Source: Rubrivivax sp. (lineage in GTDB: Bacteria; Pseudomonadota; Gammaproteobacteria; Burkholderiales; Burkholderiaceae_C). Taken from it: a stretch of DNA of 64,000 nt. Under the pieces are notes generated by a model that saw only the letters and a program-made list of their open reading frames with translations, searched no databases and had not been told where the DNA came from. The translations under genes and the position numbers were made by a program. The stretch is from assembly GCA_030653505.1 (NCBI GenBank), contig JAURZK010000109.1:1-64000 (forward strand), read 5' to 3'. Below are positions 8,864 to 17,749 of the stretch, piece by piece; the first letter of the stretch is position 1; the number at the start of each line of letters is the position of its first letter.

Positions 8864-9897
8864 GCTTCCTGTGGCCGACGATGCTGTGGCTGCTGGCGTT
8901 GCTGCCGCTGCTGGTGCTGCTGTACTTCTGGGTGATCAAGCGCAAGCGCAAGACCACCGTCCGCCTGGCCAGCATCAACGTCGCCAAGCTGGCCGCCGGG
9001 CGCGGCCCGGGCTGGCGCCGCCACGTGCCGCCCGTGCTGCTGCTGCTGGCCATGGCCGCGCTGCTGCTGGCGGTGGCGCGGCCCACCGCCATCCTGACAC
9101 TGCCGCTGGCCGAACGCACCATCATCCTGGCGATGGACGTTTCGGGCAGCATGCGCGCCGAGGACGTGAAACCCAACCGCCTGGTGGCCAGCCAGGAAGC
9201 GGCCAAGGCCTTCGTCAACAACCTGCCACGCGAAGTGCGCGTGGGCGTGGTGTCCTTCGCCGGCACGGCTGCCGTGGTGCAGGCGCCCACGGACAGCCGC
9301 GAGGACGTGCTCAAGGCCATCGACCGTTTCCAGTTGCAGCGCGGCACAGCCACCGGCAGCGGCATCATCCTCAGCCTGGCCACGCTGTTCCCGGACGACG
9401 GCATCGAGATCCAGCATGTCACCGGGCAGCGCAACTTCCCCGGCGGCAACAACAGCATCGCGAACAAGGAGGCCAAGCCCTTCACGCCGGTGCCGGCGGG
9501 TTCCTACAACTCGGCCGCCGTGATCATGCTCACCGACGGCCAGCGCACCACCGGCCCCGACCCGCTGGACGCCGCCAAGATGGCCGCCGAACGCGGCATC
9601 CGTGTCTACACCGTGGGCATAGGCACCACCAGCGGCGAGATCATCGGCTTCGAAGGCTGGAGCATGCGCGTGCGGCTGGACGAAGAGACGCTGAAGAACG
9701 TCTCGGTGCTGACACATGGCGAGTACTTCTACGCCGGCACGGCCGAAGACCTGAAGAAGGTCTACGAGTCGCTCAGCTCGCGCATGGTGGTCGAGCGCAA
9801 GGAAGTCGAGATCACCGCGATCTTCGCCGCGCTGGGTGCGCTGCTGGCGGTGGTGGCCGCGACGCTGTCGCTGTGGTGGTTCGGCCGCGTGGCCTGA
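8860..9897 (+). CDS. VWA-domain membrane protein, BatA-like
   Basis: A 345-residue protein with two N-terminal membrane helices (about 5-26 and 58-75), a periplasmic von Willebrand A domain with an intact MIDAS motif DVSGSM at 93-98, and one C-terminal helix (about 321-342). This is the BatA/Aerotolerance-type architecture. The domain carries an unusual insertion around residues 180-210 (EIQHVTGQRNFPGGNNS) between MIDAS elements. The start overlaps the DUF58 stop. It is the last gene of the MoxR cluster, in which the ATPase is thought to remodel VWA partners. Confidence 0.9.
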   Translation: MSFLWPTMLWLLALLPLLVLLYFWVIKRKRKTTVRLASINVAKLAAGRGPGWRRHVPPVLLLLAMAALLLAVARPTAILTLPLAERTIILAMDVSGSMRAEDVKPNRLVASQEAAKAFVNNLPREVRVGVVSFAGTAAVVQAPTDSREDVLKAIDRFQLQRGTATGSGIILSLATLFPDDGIEIQHVTGQRNFPGGNNSIANKEAKPFTPVPAGSYNSAAVIMLTDGQRTTGPDPLDAAKMAAERGIRVYTVGIGTTSGEIIGFEGWSMRVRLDEETLKNVSVLTHGEYFYAGTAEDLKKVYESLSSRMVVERKEVEITAIFAALGALLAVVAATLSLWWFGRVA

Positions 9898-9936
9898 GCG
9901 TCGCTGCCCGGCCCGCGGGCCGCCCCGGCGCCGGCC

Positions 9937-9950
9937 TTGACGCCGGTCAA
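9937..9950. promoter_or_regulatory. FNR-like dyad upstream of the men operon
   Basis: TTGAC-GCCG-GTCAA is a perfect inverted repeat with the FNR/CRP spacing (TTGAT-N4-ATCAA is the FNR consensus), with C and G replacing the inner T and A. A TACACT hexamer that could be a -10 box lies at 10023-10028. The site would then sit near -91, a possible class I activator position. It fits oxygen-responsive control of menaquinone synthesis but is unproven. Confidence 0.45.
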
Positions 9951-10075
9951 GCGACCCCGAATTGCCTCAACCGAGGCGCTCGGCCAGCTCGCCACCGGGG
10001 CTGAACCCGGGCCTGTGCTGGCTACACTGGCGGCCACGACATGCCGAGCCTCGCGCTGCAGAACCCCGATCGCGG

Positions 10076-11431
10076 ATGACGACCCCCACCGAGACCCTGT
10101 TGCCGTCCGCCGGACCCGCGCGGCAGCATCCCGCGCCGCCGGCCCGCCCACAACCGCTTCGTACACCCGCCGACGACACGCAGGCGGCCCTGCTTTCGAT
10201 GGCCATCGAGGTCGATCCGCTGCCGCCCGAGCGGCTGCTGGCCTTGGGCGCGGAACCGGCAGCGGCCTTCATCGCGCCCGGCGGCGACGCGTGGGTGGGC
10301 CTGGGGGCGGCGCGCTGGCTGGGCCCCGGTGCCGACGCCGTGGCCCGCCTCTGGTCTACCTTGCACGACGACAGCCCGAGCGCGCCGCCGCCGGTGGCGC
10401 TGGGCGCGCTGCCCTACCGCGCCGACGAGTTGCCCGACGCCTTGTGGCAGGGCCTGCTGCCGGCCGGCCTGATGCTGCCAGAGCGGCTGTACATCCAGCA
10501 AGGCGGGCGGGCCTGGTGGCGGCTGACGCTGCCCGCCGACCAGGCCGGCACGCTGCGCGGGCGTATGGCGCAACAGCGCGCCGTGCTGGCGGCGCTGGCC
10601 GCCGACGAGACGCTGCCGCTGGCCGCGGCGGTGCCGTTGGCCGAGGACGACGGGCCCGGCCGCTACGCGCAGGCCGTCACCCAGGCCGTCGAGCGCATCC
10701 GCCGCGGCGAGCTGGTCAAGGTGGTACTCGCGCGGCGTCGGGCGGTGGTCTTCGACGCACCGCCGGTGCCAGCGGCCGTGCTGCACCGCCTGGGACAAAG
10801 CCACCCCGACTGCGTGCGCTACGCCTGGCAACGCGGCGGCAAGAGCTGGCTCGGGGCCACCCCCGAAACTCTCGTGCGGCTGGACGGCCGCCAGCTGCGC
10901 ACCGAGGCCCTGGCCGGCACCCGCCCGGCCGGGCGCGCGGCCGAACTGCTGGCATCGGCCAAGGACCTGCACGAGCACACGATCGTCGTCGATGCCCTGC
11001 GCCGCGCCATCGCCCCGCTGGTGCAGAGGCTGCCCGTGACGCAGCCGCCGGTGGTCCGCGCCCTGCGCGGCCTGGCGCACCTGCATACCGCGATCGAGGC
11101 CACGCTGCACGACCGCGTCGACTTCCTGCGCCTGGTGCAGGCGCTGCATCCGACGCCGGCCGTGTGCGGCCTGCCCGCGGCCAACGCGGCGGCGCTGCTG
11201 GCGGCGCTGGAGCGCGATCCACGGGGCCTCTACGCCGGGCCCTTCGTGCGCCTGTCCGCACGCGGCGACGGCCACGCCGTGGTGTCGCTGCGCGGTGTCG
11301 TGCTCGACGGCCGCCTGGCGGTCTTCCCGGCAGGCGCGGGCATCGTCGACGGCTCTGAAGGCGAGGCCGAACTCGCCGAGACGCGCCTGAAGCAGCAGGT
11401 GGTGCTCGACGCCCTGTGCTGCACGGCATGA
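10076..11431 (+). CDS. menF: Isochorismate synthase, menaquinone pathway
   Basis: A 451-residue chorismate-utilising enzyme that converts chorismate to isochorismate, the committed step toward menaquinone. The conserved C-terminal part is clear: ELVKVVLARRR, WLGATPETLVRLDG, TEALAGTRPAGR, DLHEHTIVVDALR, HLHTAIEATL, LHPTPAVCGLPAA and GLYAGPFV. The N-terminal 35 residues are Pro/Ala-rich; ATG at 10076 is the first credible start. menD follows 58 bp later. Siderophore-type isochorismate synthases (EntC) are similar, but the menD-menH-menC neighbours decide the role. Confidence 0.93.
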   Translation: MTTPTETLLPSAGPARQHPAPPARPQPLRTPADDTQAALLSMAIEVDPLPPERLLALGAEPAAAFIAPGGDAWVGLGAARWLGPGADAVARLWSTLHDDSPSAPPPVALGALPYRADELPDALWQGLLPAGLMLPERLYIQQGGRAWWRLTLPADQAGTLRGRMAQQRAVLAALAADETLPLAAAVPLAEDDGPGRYAQAVTQAVERIRRGELVKVVLARRRAVVFDAPPVPAAVLHRLGQSHPDCVRYAWQRGGKSWLGATPETLVRLDGRQLRTEALAGTRPAGRAAELLASAKDLHEHTIVVDALRRAIAPLVQRLPVTQPPVVRALRGLAHLHTAIEATLHDRVDFLRLVQALHPTPAVCGLPAANAAALLAALERDPRGLYAGPFVRLSARGDGHAVVSLRGVVLDGRLAVFPAGAGIVDGSEGEAELAETRLKQQVVLDALCCTA

Positions 11432-11489
11432 GCGCGCCGGGCCGCTCCCATGCGCTCATGCCGGCGCGCGCAGAGCGCGGGGCGGTTCG

Positions 11490-13376
11490 GTGAGCGCCAC
11501 CGACGACCTGCACAGCGAGTGGGCGCAACTGTTCGCCGCCGCGCTGGCGCAGTGCGGCGTGGCGCAGGCGGTGATCAGCCCGGGTTCACGCTCGACCCCG
11601 CTGGCGCTGGCGCTGGCCGATCACCTGCCCACCACGCTGCTGCACGACGAACGCGTGGCGGCCTTCTTCGCCCTGGGCCAGGTGCGCGCCAGCGGCCGGC
11701 CGAGCGTGGTGCTGGCCACCAGCGGCAGCGCACCCGGCCACTGGCTGCCGGCGGCAATGGAGGCCCACGAAGCCGGGCTGCCGCTGCTGCTGCTCAGTGC
11801 CGACCGGCCCTGGGAGGCGCAGCAGGCGCAGTCGTCGCAGACGGTCGACCAGGCACGCCTCTTCGGCCAGCACGCACGTGCCTGTTTCGAACTCGGCCTG
11901 CCCGACCCGCATCCTGCCGCATTGCGGGCGCTGCAGCGCATCGCCGCGCAGGCGGTGCTGGCCACGTGCTACCCGCTGGCAGGCGCGGTGCAGGTCAATG
12001 CACATTTCCGCAAGCCGCTCGAACCCCAGGCCGCCAGCGGCAACGAGCCCTGGCGGGCGCGTGTGCAGGCGCTGGCGCGCGCCGGCGCGCCGCGCCTGGT
12101 GGCGCCGCTGGCGCAGCCGCACCCCGACGCGGTGGCCCTGCTCGTCGAGCGTGTGCGCGCCGCGCCGCGTGGCCTCGTCGTCGCCGGTCCGATGTCCAGC
12201 GGACAAGGGGGCGCGCTGCGCAAGGCGCTGGCGCGCTTCATTGCCGCCAGCGGCTACGTGCTGCTGGCCGAGGCCACCAGCCAGCTGCGGTTTGGCCTCG
12301 CCGCGCCCGGCGCGGGCGCGGCCTGCATCGGCGCTTTCGACGCCCTGCTGCGCGAGCCGACGCTGCGCCGGCAACTGCAGCCCGATCTGGCGCTGGAGAT
12401 CGGCGCCCCGGCGGTGTCGTCGCAATGGCTGGCCTGGCTGGAAGGTGAACAGGCACCGCCACGCTGGGTCCTGCCCGGCGAGCGCCCGGCCGACCCCGCC
12501 GGCGGCGCACAGGGCATGCTGCTCGGCCCGGTGGCGGCGCTGCTTGACGCTGCCGCCACGGCGCTGCAGGCGCAGTCGCGCGACGCCGACGACCGGGCCG
12601 CAGCGGCGGCCTACGCCGCCGACTGGCAGCGCACCGAGGCCGCGGCCTGGTCTGCGCGTCGGCTCGGCGTAGAGAGCGCCGACCAGACGCTTCTGCACGA
12701 ACACGACATCGCGCCTGCGCTGCGCGCGGCACTGCCGCGTGATGCCTGGCTGGCGGTCGGCAACTCGAGCCCCGTGCGCGACCTCGATCACGACCTGCCA
12801 CCCGACGCCCTGCCCTTGCACGTGCTGCACCAGCGCGGCGTGGCCGGCATCGACGGCGGTGTGGCGGGCGCCGCCGGTGCACGCAGCGCCGGCGCCGCAC
12901 CGCTGGCGCTGCTGCTCGGCGACACCGCGCTGCTGCACGACGCCGGCGGTCTGGCAGCGGCGGCTGGCGTCGACGGGCCGCTGGTCATCGTCGTCGTCCA
13001 CAACGACGGCGGCCGCATCTTCGAGCGCCTGCCGTTGGCGCGCAACCCGGCGATGGCGGCGGCGCGCGAGCGCCTGTTCGTCGCCCCGCATGGCCGCAGC
13101 TTCGACGGCCTGGCCGCCACCTGGGGCATTCACCATGTGTCCGTGGCCACGCGGGCCGAGTTGCAGCAGGCGCTGGCGCGCGGCCTGTCCGCGCCGCGGC
13201 CGCTGCTGATCGAGGCGCGTGTGGCCGCCGGCGGCAGCGCAATGCGGGCCGAGTTGCTGGCGGCGATGGCGCAGGCCGGTGCCGCGGCGTTGGCCATGCC
13301 TGTCGCGCCGCAGTCCGGGCCATCAGCGGCGGCAGCGGCGGCACCGGAGGCAGCGGTGGCAGCGCGGCCGGGATGA
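11490..13376 (+). CDS. menD: SEPHCHC synthase (MenD), thiamine-diphosphate enzyme
   Basis: MenD joins isochorismate and 2-oxoglutarate to form SEPHCHC. N-terminal motifs QAVISPGSRSTPLALAL, LLHDERVAAFFALGQ and LATSGSAPGHWLPA are diagnostic, and the diphosphate-binding part includes GDTALLHDAGGL and VVVHNDGGRIFERLP. At 628 residues it is longer than the Escherichia coli enzyme (about 556) because of an Ala-rich tail and internal insertions. The start is GTG at 11490. The stop overlaps menH as ATGA. Confidence 0.94.
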   Translation: MSATDDLHSEWAQLFAAALAQCGVAQAVISPGSRSTPLALALADHLPTTLLHDERVAAFFALGQVRASGRPSVVLATSGSAPGHWLPAAMEAHEAGLPLLLLSADRPWEAQQAQSSQTVDQARLFGQHARACFELGLPDPHPAALRALQRIAAQAVLATCYPLAGAVQVNAHFRKPLEPQAASGNEPWRARVQALARAGAPRLVAPLAQPHPDAVALLVERVRAAPRGLVVAGPMSSGQGGALRKALARFIAASGYVLLAEATSQLRFGLAAPGAGAACIGAFDALLREPTLRRQLQPDLALEIGAPAVSSQWLAWLEGEQAPPRWVLPGERPADPAGGAQGMLLGPVAALLDAAATALQAQSRDADDRAAAAAYAADWQRTEAAAWSARRLGVESADQTLLHEHDIAPALRAALPRDAWLAVGNSSPVRDLDHDLPPDALPLHVLHQRGVAGIDGGVAGAAGARSAGAAPLALLLGDTALLHDAGGLAAAAGVDGPLVIVVVHNDGGRIFERLPLARNPAMAAARERLFVAPHGRSFDGLAATWGIHHVSVATRAELQQALARGLSAPRPLLIEARVAAGGSAMRAELLAAMAQAGAAALAMPVAPQSGPSAAAAAAPEAAVAARPG

Positions 13377-14176
13377 AAACCGGCAGCCACCCAGGGCAGC
13401 GGCATCCGCCGCGCGGCGCCAGCGGGCCGCCCCTGGTGCTGCTGCACGGCTTCTTGGGCACGCCGGCAGCGTGGGACGCCGTGCTCGCCGCGCTGCCCGA
13501 TCACGGCGAGGTCTGGTGCCCCTGGCTGCCCGGCCATGGCCCTGCGCCTCCCGGCCCCGGATCCTTCGACGAGGCCGCGCAATGGCTGGCCGACGCCGTG
13601 CCGGCGGGCGCCGTGCTGGCCGGTTACTCCATGGGTGCACGGCTGGCGCTGGCGGCCACCCTTCGCCGCCCGGGTGCCGCCCGCGCCACGCTGCTCGTCG
13701 GCGGTCATGTCGGGCTGGCCACGCCGAGTGAACGGGCCGAGCGTGCCGCACTCGACGCCCGGCGCGCCGCAGCGCTGCGCGACGGCGACCTCGCGGCCTT
13801 CGTCGACGGCTGGCAGGCGCAGCCCCTGTTCGCGACGCAGCTGGCGCTGCCTGCGGCGGCCCAGGCCGCACAGCGCGCCGCCCGCATGGCCCACGACCCG
13901 CGCGCGCTGGCCTGGGCGTTCGAGGTCGCCGGGCTGGCGCAGATGCCCGACCTGCGGCCGGCGTTGGCGGTCACGCGCCAGCGCGTGTGTTTCACCACGG
14001 GCGCCCTGGACACACGTTTCGGCACGTTGGCGGCGGCGCTCGTGCGGCCGCCCTGGGTGGACCACCGGGTGGTCCCTGATGCTGGCCACAACCTGCTGCT
14101 CGAGGCCCCCGCGGCCGTGGCCCAGCTCCTGCGTGTGCTGACCGGCGGCGCGGTCAACGCGCCCAGCCAGCGGTGA
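13373..14176 (+). CDS. menH: SHCHC synthase (MenH), alpha/beta hydrolase
   Basis: A 267-residue alpha/beta hydrolase that eliminates pyruvate from SEPHCHC. It shows LVLLHGFLGTPAAWD (oxyanion region), the nucleophile elbow AGYSMGARLALA and the terminal DAGHNLLLEAP histidine motif, all typical of MenH. It overlaps menD (ATGA) and menC (GTGA), so the three are translationally coupled. Short length and lack of a lid domain fit MenH better than general esterases. Confidence 0.92.
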   Translation: MKTGSHPGQRHPPRGASGPPLVLLHGFLGTPAAWDAVLAALPDHGEVWCPWLPGHGPAPPGPGSFDEAAQWLADAVPAGAVLAGYSMGARLALAATLRRPGAARATLLVGGHVGLATPSERAERAALDARRAAALRDGDLAAFVDGWQAQPLFATQLALPAAAQAAQRAARMAHDPRALAWAFEVAGLAQMPDLRPALAVTRQRVCFTTGALDTRFGTLAAALVRPPWVDHRVVPDAGHNLLLEAPAAVAQLLRVLTGGAVNAPSQR

Positions 14177-15330
14177 GCGCCGCACTGGCGCTGACGCTGG
14201 ACCCGCCCTGGCGCGTACCCGCCGCGACGCTGACCGTGCGCGGCACGCCACGCTCTCGCACGGCGGTGCGCATCCGGCTGCGTGATGGCCAGGGCCAGGC
14301 CGGCCACGGCGAGGCTCTGCCGCTGCCGGGCTACAGCAGCGACGACGCCGACGCCGCCGAGCGCGCCCTGGCGCTGCTGGCCGCCCGTGGGGCCCTGCGC
14401 GTGCCGGCCTCGGCCGCCATCACCGGGGCCGGCGGCCCGGGCTCGGCGGCCGCCCTGCTCGACGCCGTGCTGAGTCCGGATGCCGAACTGCTTGCCGCCG
14501 CGCCCAGCGCGCGCTTCGCCCTCGAATGCGCCCTGCTCGACCTGCTGGCGCGCCGCGCCGGCCTGAGCGCGGCGCAATGGCTGGCCCAGGGCCGGGCGCT
14601 GCAGCCGGTGCCGGTGAGCGTGCTGCTGCCCGAGGACAGCGCGCCTGCGGTCGCCGCCGCCACGCAGGCGGTGCGGGCCGGCCACCGCGTGCTCAAGCTC
14701 AAGATCGCACGCGCCGACCGCACCGCAGCCCAGGACCACGCCCTGCTGGCCGCCGTGCGCGCCGCGGCCGACGCTGCGGCATCCGCCGAGGCCGCTGCGT
14801 CCCCTGGCGCGTCGACCTGCCCAGCGGTGCTGCTGCGCCTGGACGCCAACGGCGCGCTGACGCCGGCCGCGGCGCCGGCCCGCCTGGCCGGACTGCAGTG
14901 CCACGGCGTCGAAGTTGTCGAGGAGCCCGTCGCCGGTGCCAACCTGCTGGCGCTGCCGCCGCTGCCGCTGCGCTGGGCGGCCGACGAATCGCTGGCCGAT
15001 CCCGCGCTGGCCGCAGCCCTGCTGGCCTTGCCTGCGGGCCGCCGGCCGGCGGCGCTGGTGCTCAAGCCCGCCCTGCTGGGGCTGGCACGCTGCCTGGTGC
15101 TCGCCGATGCCGCCGCCGCCCGTGGCGTGGGCCTGATCGTCACCCATGCCATGGACGGTGATCTCGGCCTGGCCGTGGCCTGCGCGCTGGCCGCGGCCTT
15201 GCCGGTGCCGCCGTGGCCCTGCGGTGTGGCGCCCCACGCGGGCCTGCGCCATCCGGCGCCGTCGCGGCCGTGGCTGGCGCCGCCTGCGGCGGTCGGCTTG
15301 TTCGTGCACGTCGATTTCGACGCGGCGTGA
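14173..15330 (+). CDS. menC: o-Succinylbenzoate synthase (MenC), enolase superfamily
   Basis: A 385-residue enolase-superfamily enzyme that dehydrates SHCHC to o-succinylbenzoate. Visible elements are the capping domain (RIRLRDGQGQAGHGEALPLPG), the KxK general-base pair VLKLKIAR, and metal ligands in RLDANGAL, VVEEPV and AADESLAD, with a late lysine in ALVLKPALLG. An Ala-rich insertion of about 20 residues (ADAAASAEAAASPGAS) interrupts the barrel. GTG start overlaps the menH stop. menE, menB and menA are not in the window, so the rest of the pathway must be elsewhere. Confidence 0.9.
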   Translation: MSAALALTLDPPWRVPAATLTVRGTPRSRTAVRIRLRDGQGQAGHGEALPLPGYSSDDADAAERALALLAARGALRVPASAAITGAGGPGSAAALLDAVLSPDAELLAAAPSARFALECALLDLLARRAGLSAAQWLAQGRALQPVPVSVLLPEDSAPAVAAATQAVRAGHRVLKLKIARADRTAAQDHALLAAVRAAADAAASAEAAASPGASTCPAVLLRLDANGALTPAAAPARLAGLQCHGVEVVEEPVAGANLLALPPLPLRWAADESLADPALAAALLALPAGRRPAALVLKPALLGLARCLVLADAAAARGVGLIVTHAMDGDLGLAVACALAAALPVPPWPCGVAPHAGLRHPAPSRPWLAPPAAVGLFVHVDFDAA

Positions 15331-15424
15331 AAGGCCGCCATGCGGCGCCGCTCTCGACGCCGCGTCCCGAGGGGGACGGGCAGAGTGGCAGCGCGCGCTG
15401 GCCGTGCGGCGAAGGCCGGGCTGG

Positions 15425-15438
15425 CTGACGTGGATCAA
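15425..15438. promoter_or_regulatory. Possible FNR-like site upstream of the MscS gene
   Basis: CTGAC-GTGG-ATCAA has one perfect FNR half-site and one degenerate half-site at the correct N4 spacing. It lies about 100 bp upstream of the channel gene. A single degenerate match in GC-rich DNA is weak, so this is only a candidate. Confidence 0.22.
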
Positions 15439-15541
15439 CGCCCGCGGCCGGGGCCCGTGACAGATTGGCAGCGCGACCTGCCGACCCGCCGCACGGGAAG
15501 CCTGAAGTCCCGGCCCAGCAGCAGCCCCGGTCGCGGCAACC

Positions 15542-17080
15542 ATGAACGAGTGGATCGCCACGCTGTGGCGCGATGAGACGCCCTACCTGCTGGCCACCGC
15601 CCTGGCGCTGGCGCTCGTGCTCTACCCCTGGCTGGCCGCCGGGCGCAGGACGCTGAAGCACTCGTTGCTGTTCTTCGGCTTCCTGCTGCTGCTGGACGCA
15701 CTGGCTGCGGTGTTCGCCGTGCGCGGCGAAACCGGCATCGCCACTGGCATGCACCAGGCCGTGCTGCTGGGTCTGGGCGTGGTGCTCATCCGCCTGGCCG
15801 GCCTGGCGCTCTTCCGCGTGCTGCTGCCCGCGCTGCGCATGCCCATGCCGGACATCGCCGAGGACATCGTCGTCATCGGCGGCTACGTGCTCTGGGCCAT
15901 GGTGCGGCTGTCGTACGCAGGCGTCGAGCTGTCGAGCCTGGTCGCCACCTCGGCGGTGATCACCGCGGTGCTGGCCTTCGCCATGCAGGACACCCTGGGC
16001 AACATACTCGGCGGGCTGGCGCTGCAGCTCGACAACTCGCTCGAGATCGGTGACTGGATCAAGGTCGACGACCTGTCGGGCCGTGTCGTCGAGATCCATT
16101 GGCGCTTCACCGCCATCGTCACGCGCAACGGTGAGAAGGTGGTGATGCCGAATGCGCAGCTGATGAAGAGCAAGTTCGTCGTCGTCGGCAAGGCCGCGGT
16201 CGGGGCAGCGGGCGGCGAAGCAGGCCCATGCGGCTGGCGGCGCTGGATCTGGTTCAACGTCGGCTACGACGTGAGCCCGGCGCGCGTGATCCAGGCGGTG
16301 GCCGAAGGCACGGCCGGGGCAGAGATCCCCAACGTCGCACGGGCACCCCAGCCGTCCTGCGTGGCCATGGCCTTCGAGCCGGGCTCGGTGCGCTACGCGC
16401 TGCGTTACTGGCTCGTCGACCCGCGGGACGACGACCCCACCGACTCTGCCGTGCGCTGCCACCTGCTGGCCACGCTGCAGCGCAACGGCTGGCGCATCGC
16501 CGTGCCCGACCAGTCGGTGCACCTGGTGCAGGACGACCAGGCGCACCAGGAAGCGGTGTGGCAGCGCGAACTGGCGCGCCGCCTGAAGGCGCTTTCCGGC
16601 ATCGAGCTCTTCGCCTTGCTCGACGAGGCCGAACGCCGCAAGATCGCCGAACGCCTGGTCTACGCACCGTTCGCCAGCGGCGACGTGATGACACGCCAGG
16701 GTGCCACCGCGCACTGGCTCTACATCGTCGCCAGCGGCGAGGCCGAGGTCTGGTGGCAGGCCCCCGATGGCGAACGCCGCCTGGTGTCGCGCCTGCCGCC
16801 GGGCAGCGTCTTCGGCGAGATGGGGCTGATGACCGGCGCGCCGCGCGCCGCGACCGTGGTGGCGGCCAGCGACGTCGAGTGCTACCGGCTCGACAAGGCC
16901 AGCTTCGAGGACATCATCCACGAGCGCCAGGCCATCGCCGAGAGCATGTCGCAGATCCTGGCGCAACGACAACAGGCCTACGGCGAGACGCAGGAAGCCT
17001 TCCGCAAGGAACAGCGCGAGCCGGCGGCGCACCGCGCCGACATCCTCCAGCGCATGCGCAACTTCTTCGGGTTGGGCTAG
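15542..17080 (+). CDS. MscS-type mechanosensitive channel fused to a cyclic nucleotide-binding domain
   Basis: A 512-residue inner-membrane protein. Four hydrophobic helices occupy residues 12-175. The pore-lining and beta-domain region shows the MscS pattern AVLAFAMQDTLGNILGGLALQLDNSLEIGDWIKV and VVMPNAQLMKSKF. A CRP-like domain spans roughly 365-480, with LYIVASGEAEVWW and LPPGSVFGEMGLMTGAPRAATVVA matching the phosphate-binding cassette (GEMGLMTGAPRAA). Such fusions belong to the cyclic-nucleotide-gated MscS subfamily and may open by ligand instead of tension. The gene stands alone, ending near a palindromic terminator. Confidence 0.93.
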   Translation: MNEWIATLWRDETPYLLATALALALVLYPWLAAGRRTLKHSLLFFGFLLLLDALAAVFAVRGETGIATGMHQAVLLGLGVVLIRLAGLALFRVLLPALRMPMPDIAEDIVVIGGYVLWAMVRLSYAGVELSSLVATSAVITAVLAFAMQDTLGNILGGLALQLDNSLEIGDWIKVDDLSGRVVEIHWRFTAIVTRNGEKVVMPNAQLMKSKFVVVGKAAVGAAGGEAGPCGWRRWIWFNVGYDVSPARVIQAVAEGTAGAEIPNVARAPQPSCVAMAFEPGSVRYALRYWLVDPRDDDPTDSAVRCHLLATLQRNGWRIAVPDQSVHLVQDDQAHQEAVWQRELARRLKALSGIELFALLDEAERRKIAERLVYAPFASGDVMTRQGATAHWLYIVASGEAEVWWQAPDGERRLVSRLPPGSVFGEMGLMTGAPRAATVVAASDVECYRLDKASFEDIIHERQAIAESMSQILAQRQQAYGETQEAFRKEQREPAAHRADILQRMRNFFGLG

Positions 17081-17207
17081 CTCCAGGCGTGCACCGCCCG
17101 CGCGCAGCGGCGGGCAAGCCCGACGGCGCCCGTCAGGCCCGGGTCTCTGCGCCGTGCGCGGCCGTGGTGCGACCCTGCGCCGAGGCGCGTGGTCACGCGC
17201 AACGGAA

Positions 17208-17231
17208 AAGGGACCGCCGCGGCGGTCCCTT
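17208..17231. terminator. Palindromic terminator between convergent genes
   Basis: AAGGGACCGCCGCGGCGGTCCCTT is a perfect 24-bp palindrome, preceded by AA and with only two T residues at each end. It lies between the convergent MscS and Ala-rich genes and could end transcription in both directions. Confidence 0.7.
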
Positions 17232-17275
17232 CATGCCGGCGAAGCGCGAGCGCTGCCGGCGGCCCTTGGGATGGC

Positions 17276-17749
17276 TTACTTGACGATGGCGGCCTTGACC
17301 TCGGCCTTGCCTTCGGCCTTCACGCCGGCGGTGTTGGCCTTGGCCAGCGACTTCTCGGCGCCGGCTTCGACCTTGGCCTTGTCGGCAGATGCGTCGGCCT
17401 TGATGCCGGTCTTGGTCGCGCTCGCGTCGGCCTTGGCGCCAACCATGTCGGCCTTGGCGTCGGCCTTGGCCTTGTCCTGCGGCTGGGCCTTGGCGACCTT
17501 GGCCTTCGCGGCGGCCTTGTCCTTGGCGGCATCGGCCTTGGCGTCGGCCTTCGTCTCGGCGGCCTTGGCGTCGGCCTTGACGACCTTGGCGTCAGCCTTG
17601 GCGCCGGCCTTCACTTCGGCGTCGACGGCCTTGGCCGTGTTCTGATCGGCACTGGCCTGGGCCTTGGCGACGGCCGGCGTGGCCGGGGCTTGGGCCATCG
17701 CGACGGAAGCGAAAGAAGTGACTATCAGGGCGGCGATCAGCTTGTTCAT
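17276..17749 (-). CDS. Secreted Ala/Lys/Asp-rich low-complexity protein
   Basis: The 157-residue product begins with a clear signal peptide (MNKLIAALIVTSFASVAMAQA) and continues as an almost pure Ala/Lys/Asp repeat with recurring KADAKA, KADAS and KAKVAKA units. It has no cysteine or aromatic residue after the signal. The composition predicts a charged helix or disordered chain in the periplasm, reminiscent of the TolA linker or histone-H1-like proteins but without their other domains. ATG at 17749 has AGGAATTC upstream; the ORF track start at 17845 would abolish the signal peptide. No function can be assigned. Confidence 0.72.
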   Translation of the reverse strand: MNKLIAALIVTSFASVAMAQAPATPAVAKAQASADQNTAKAVDAEVKAGAKADAKVVKADAKAAETKADAKADAAKDKAAAKAKVAKAQPQDKAKADAKADMVGAKADASATKTGIKADASADKAKVEAGAEKSLAKANTAGVKAEGKAEVKAAIVK

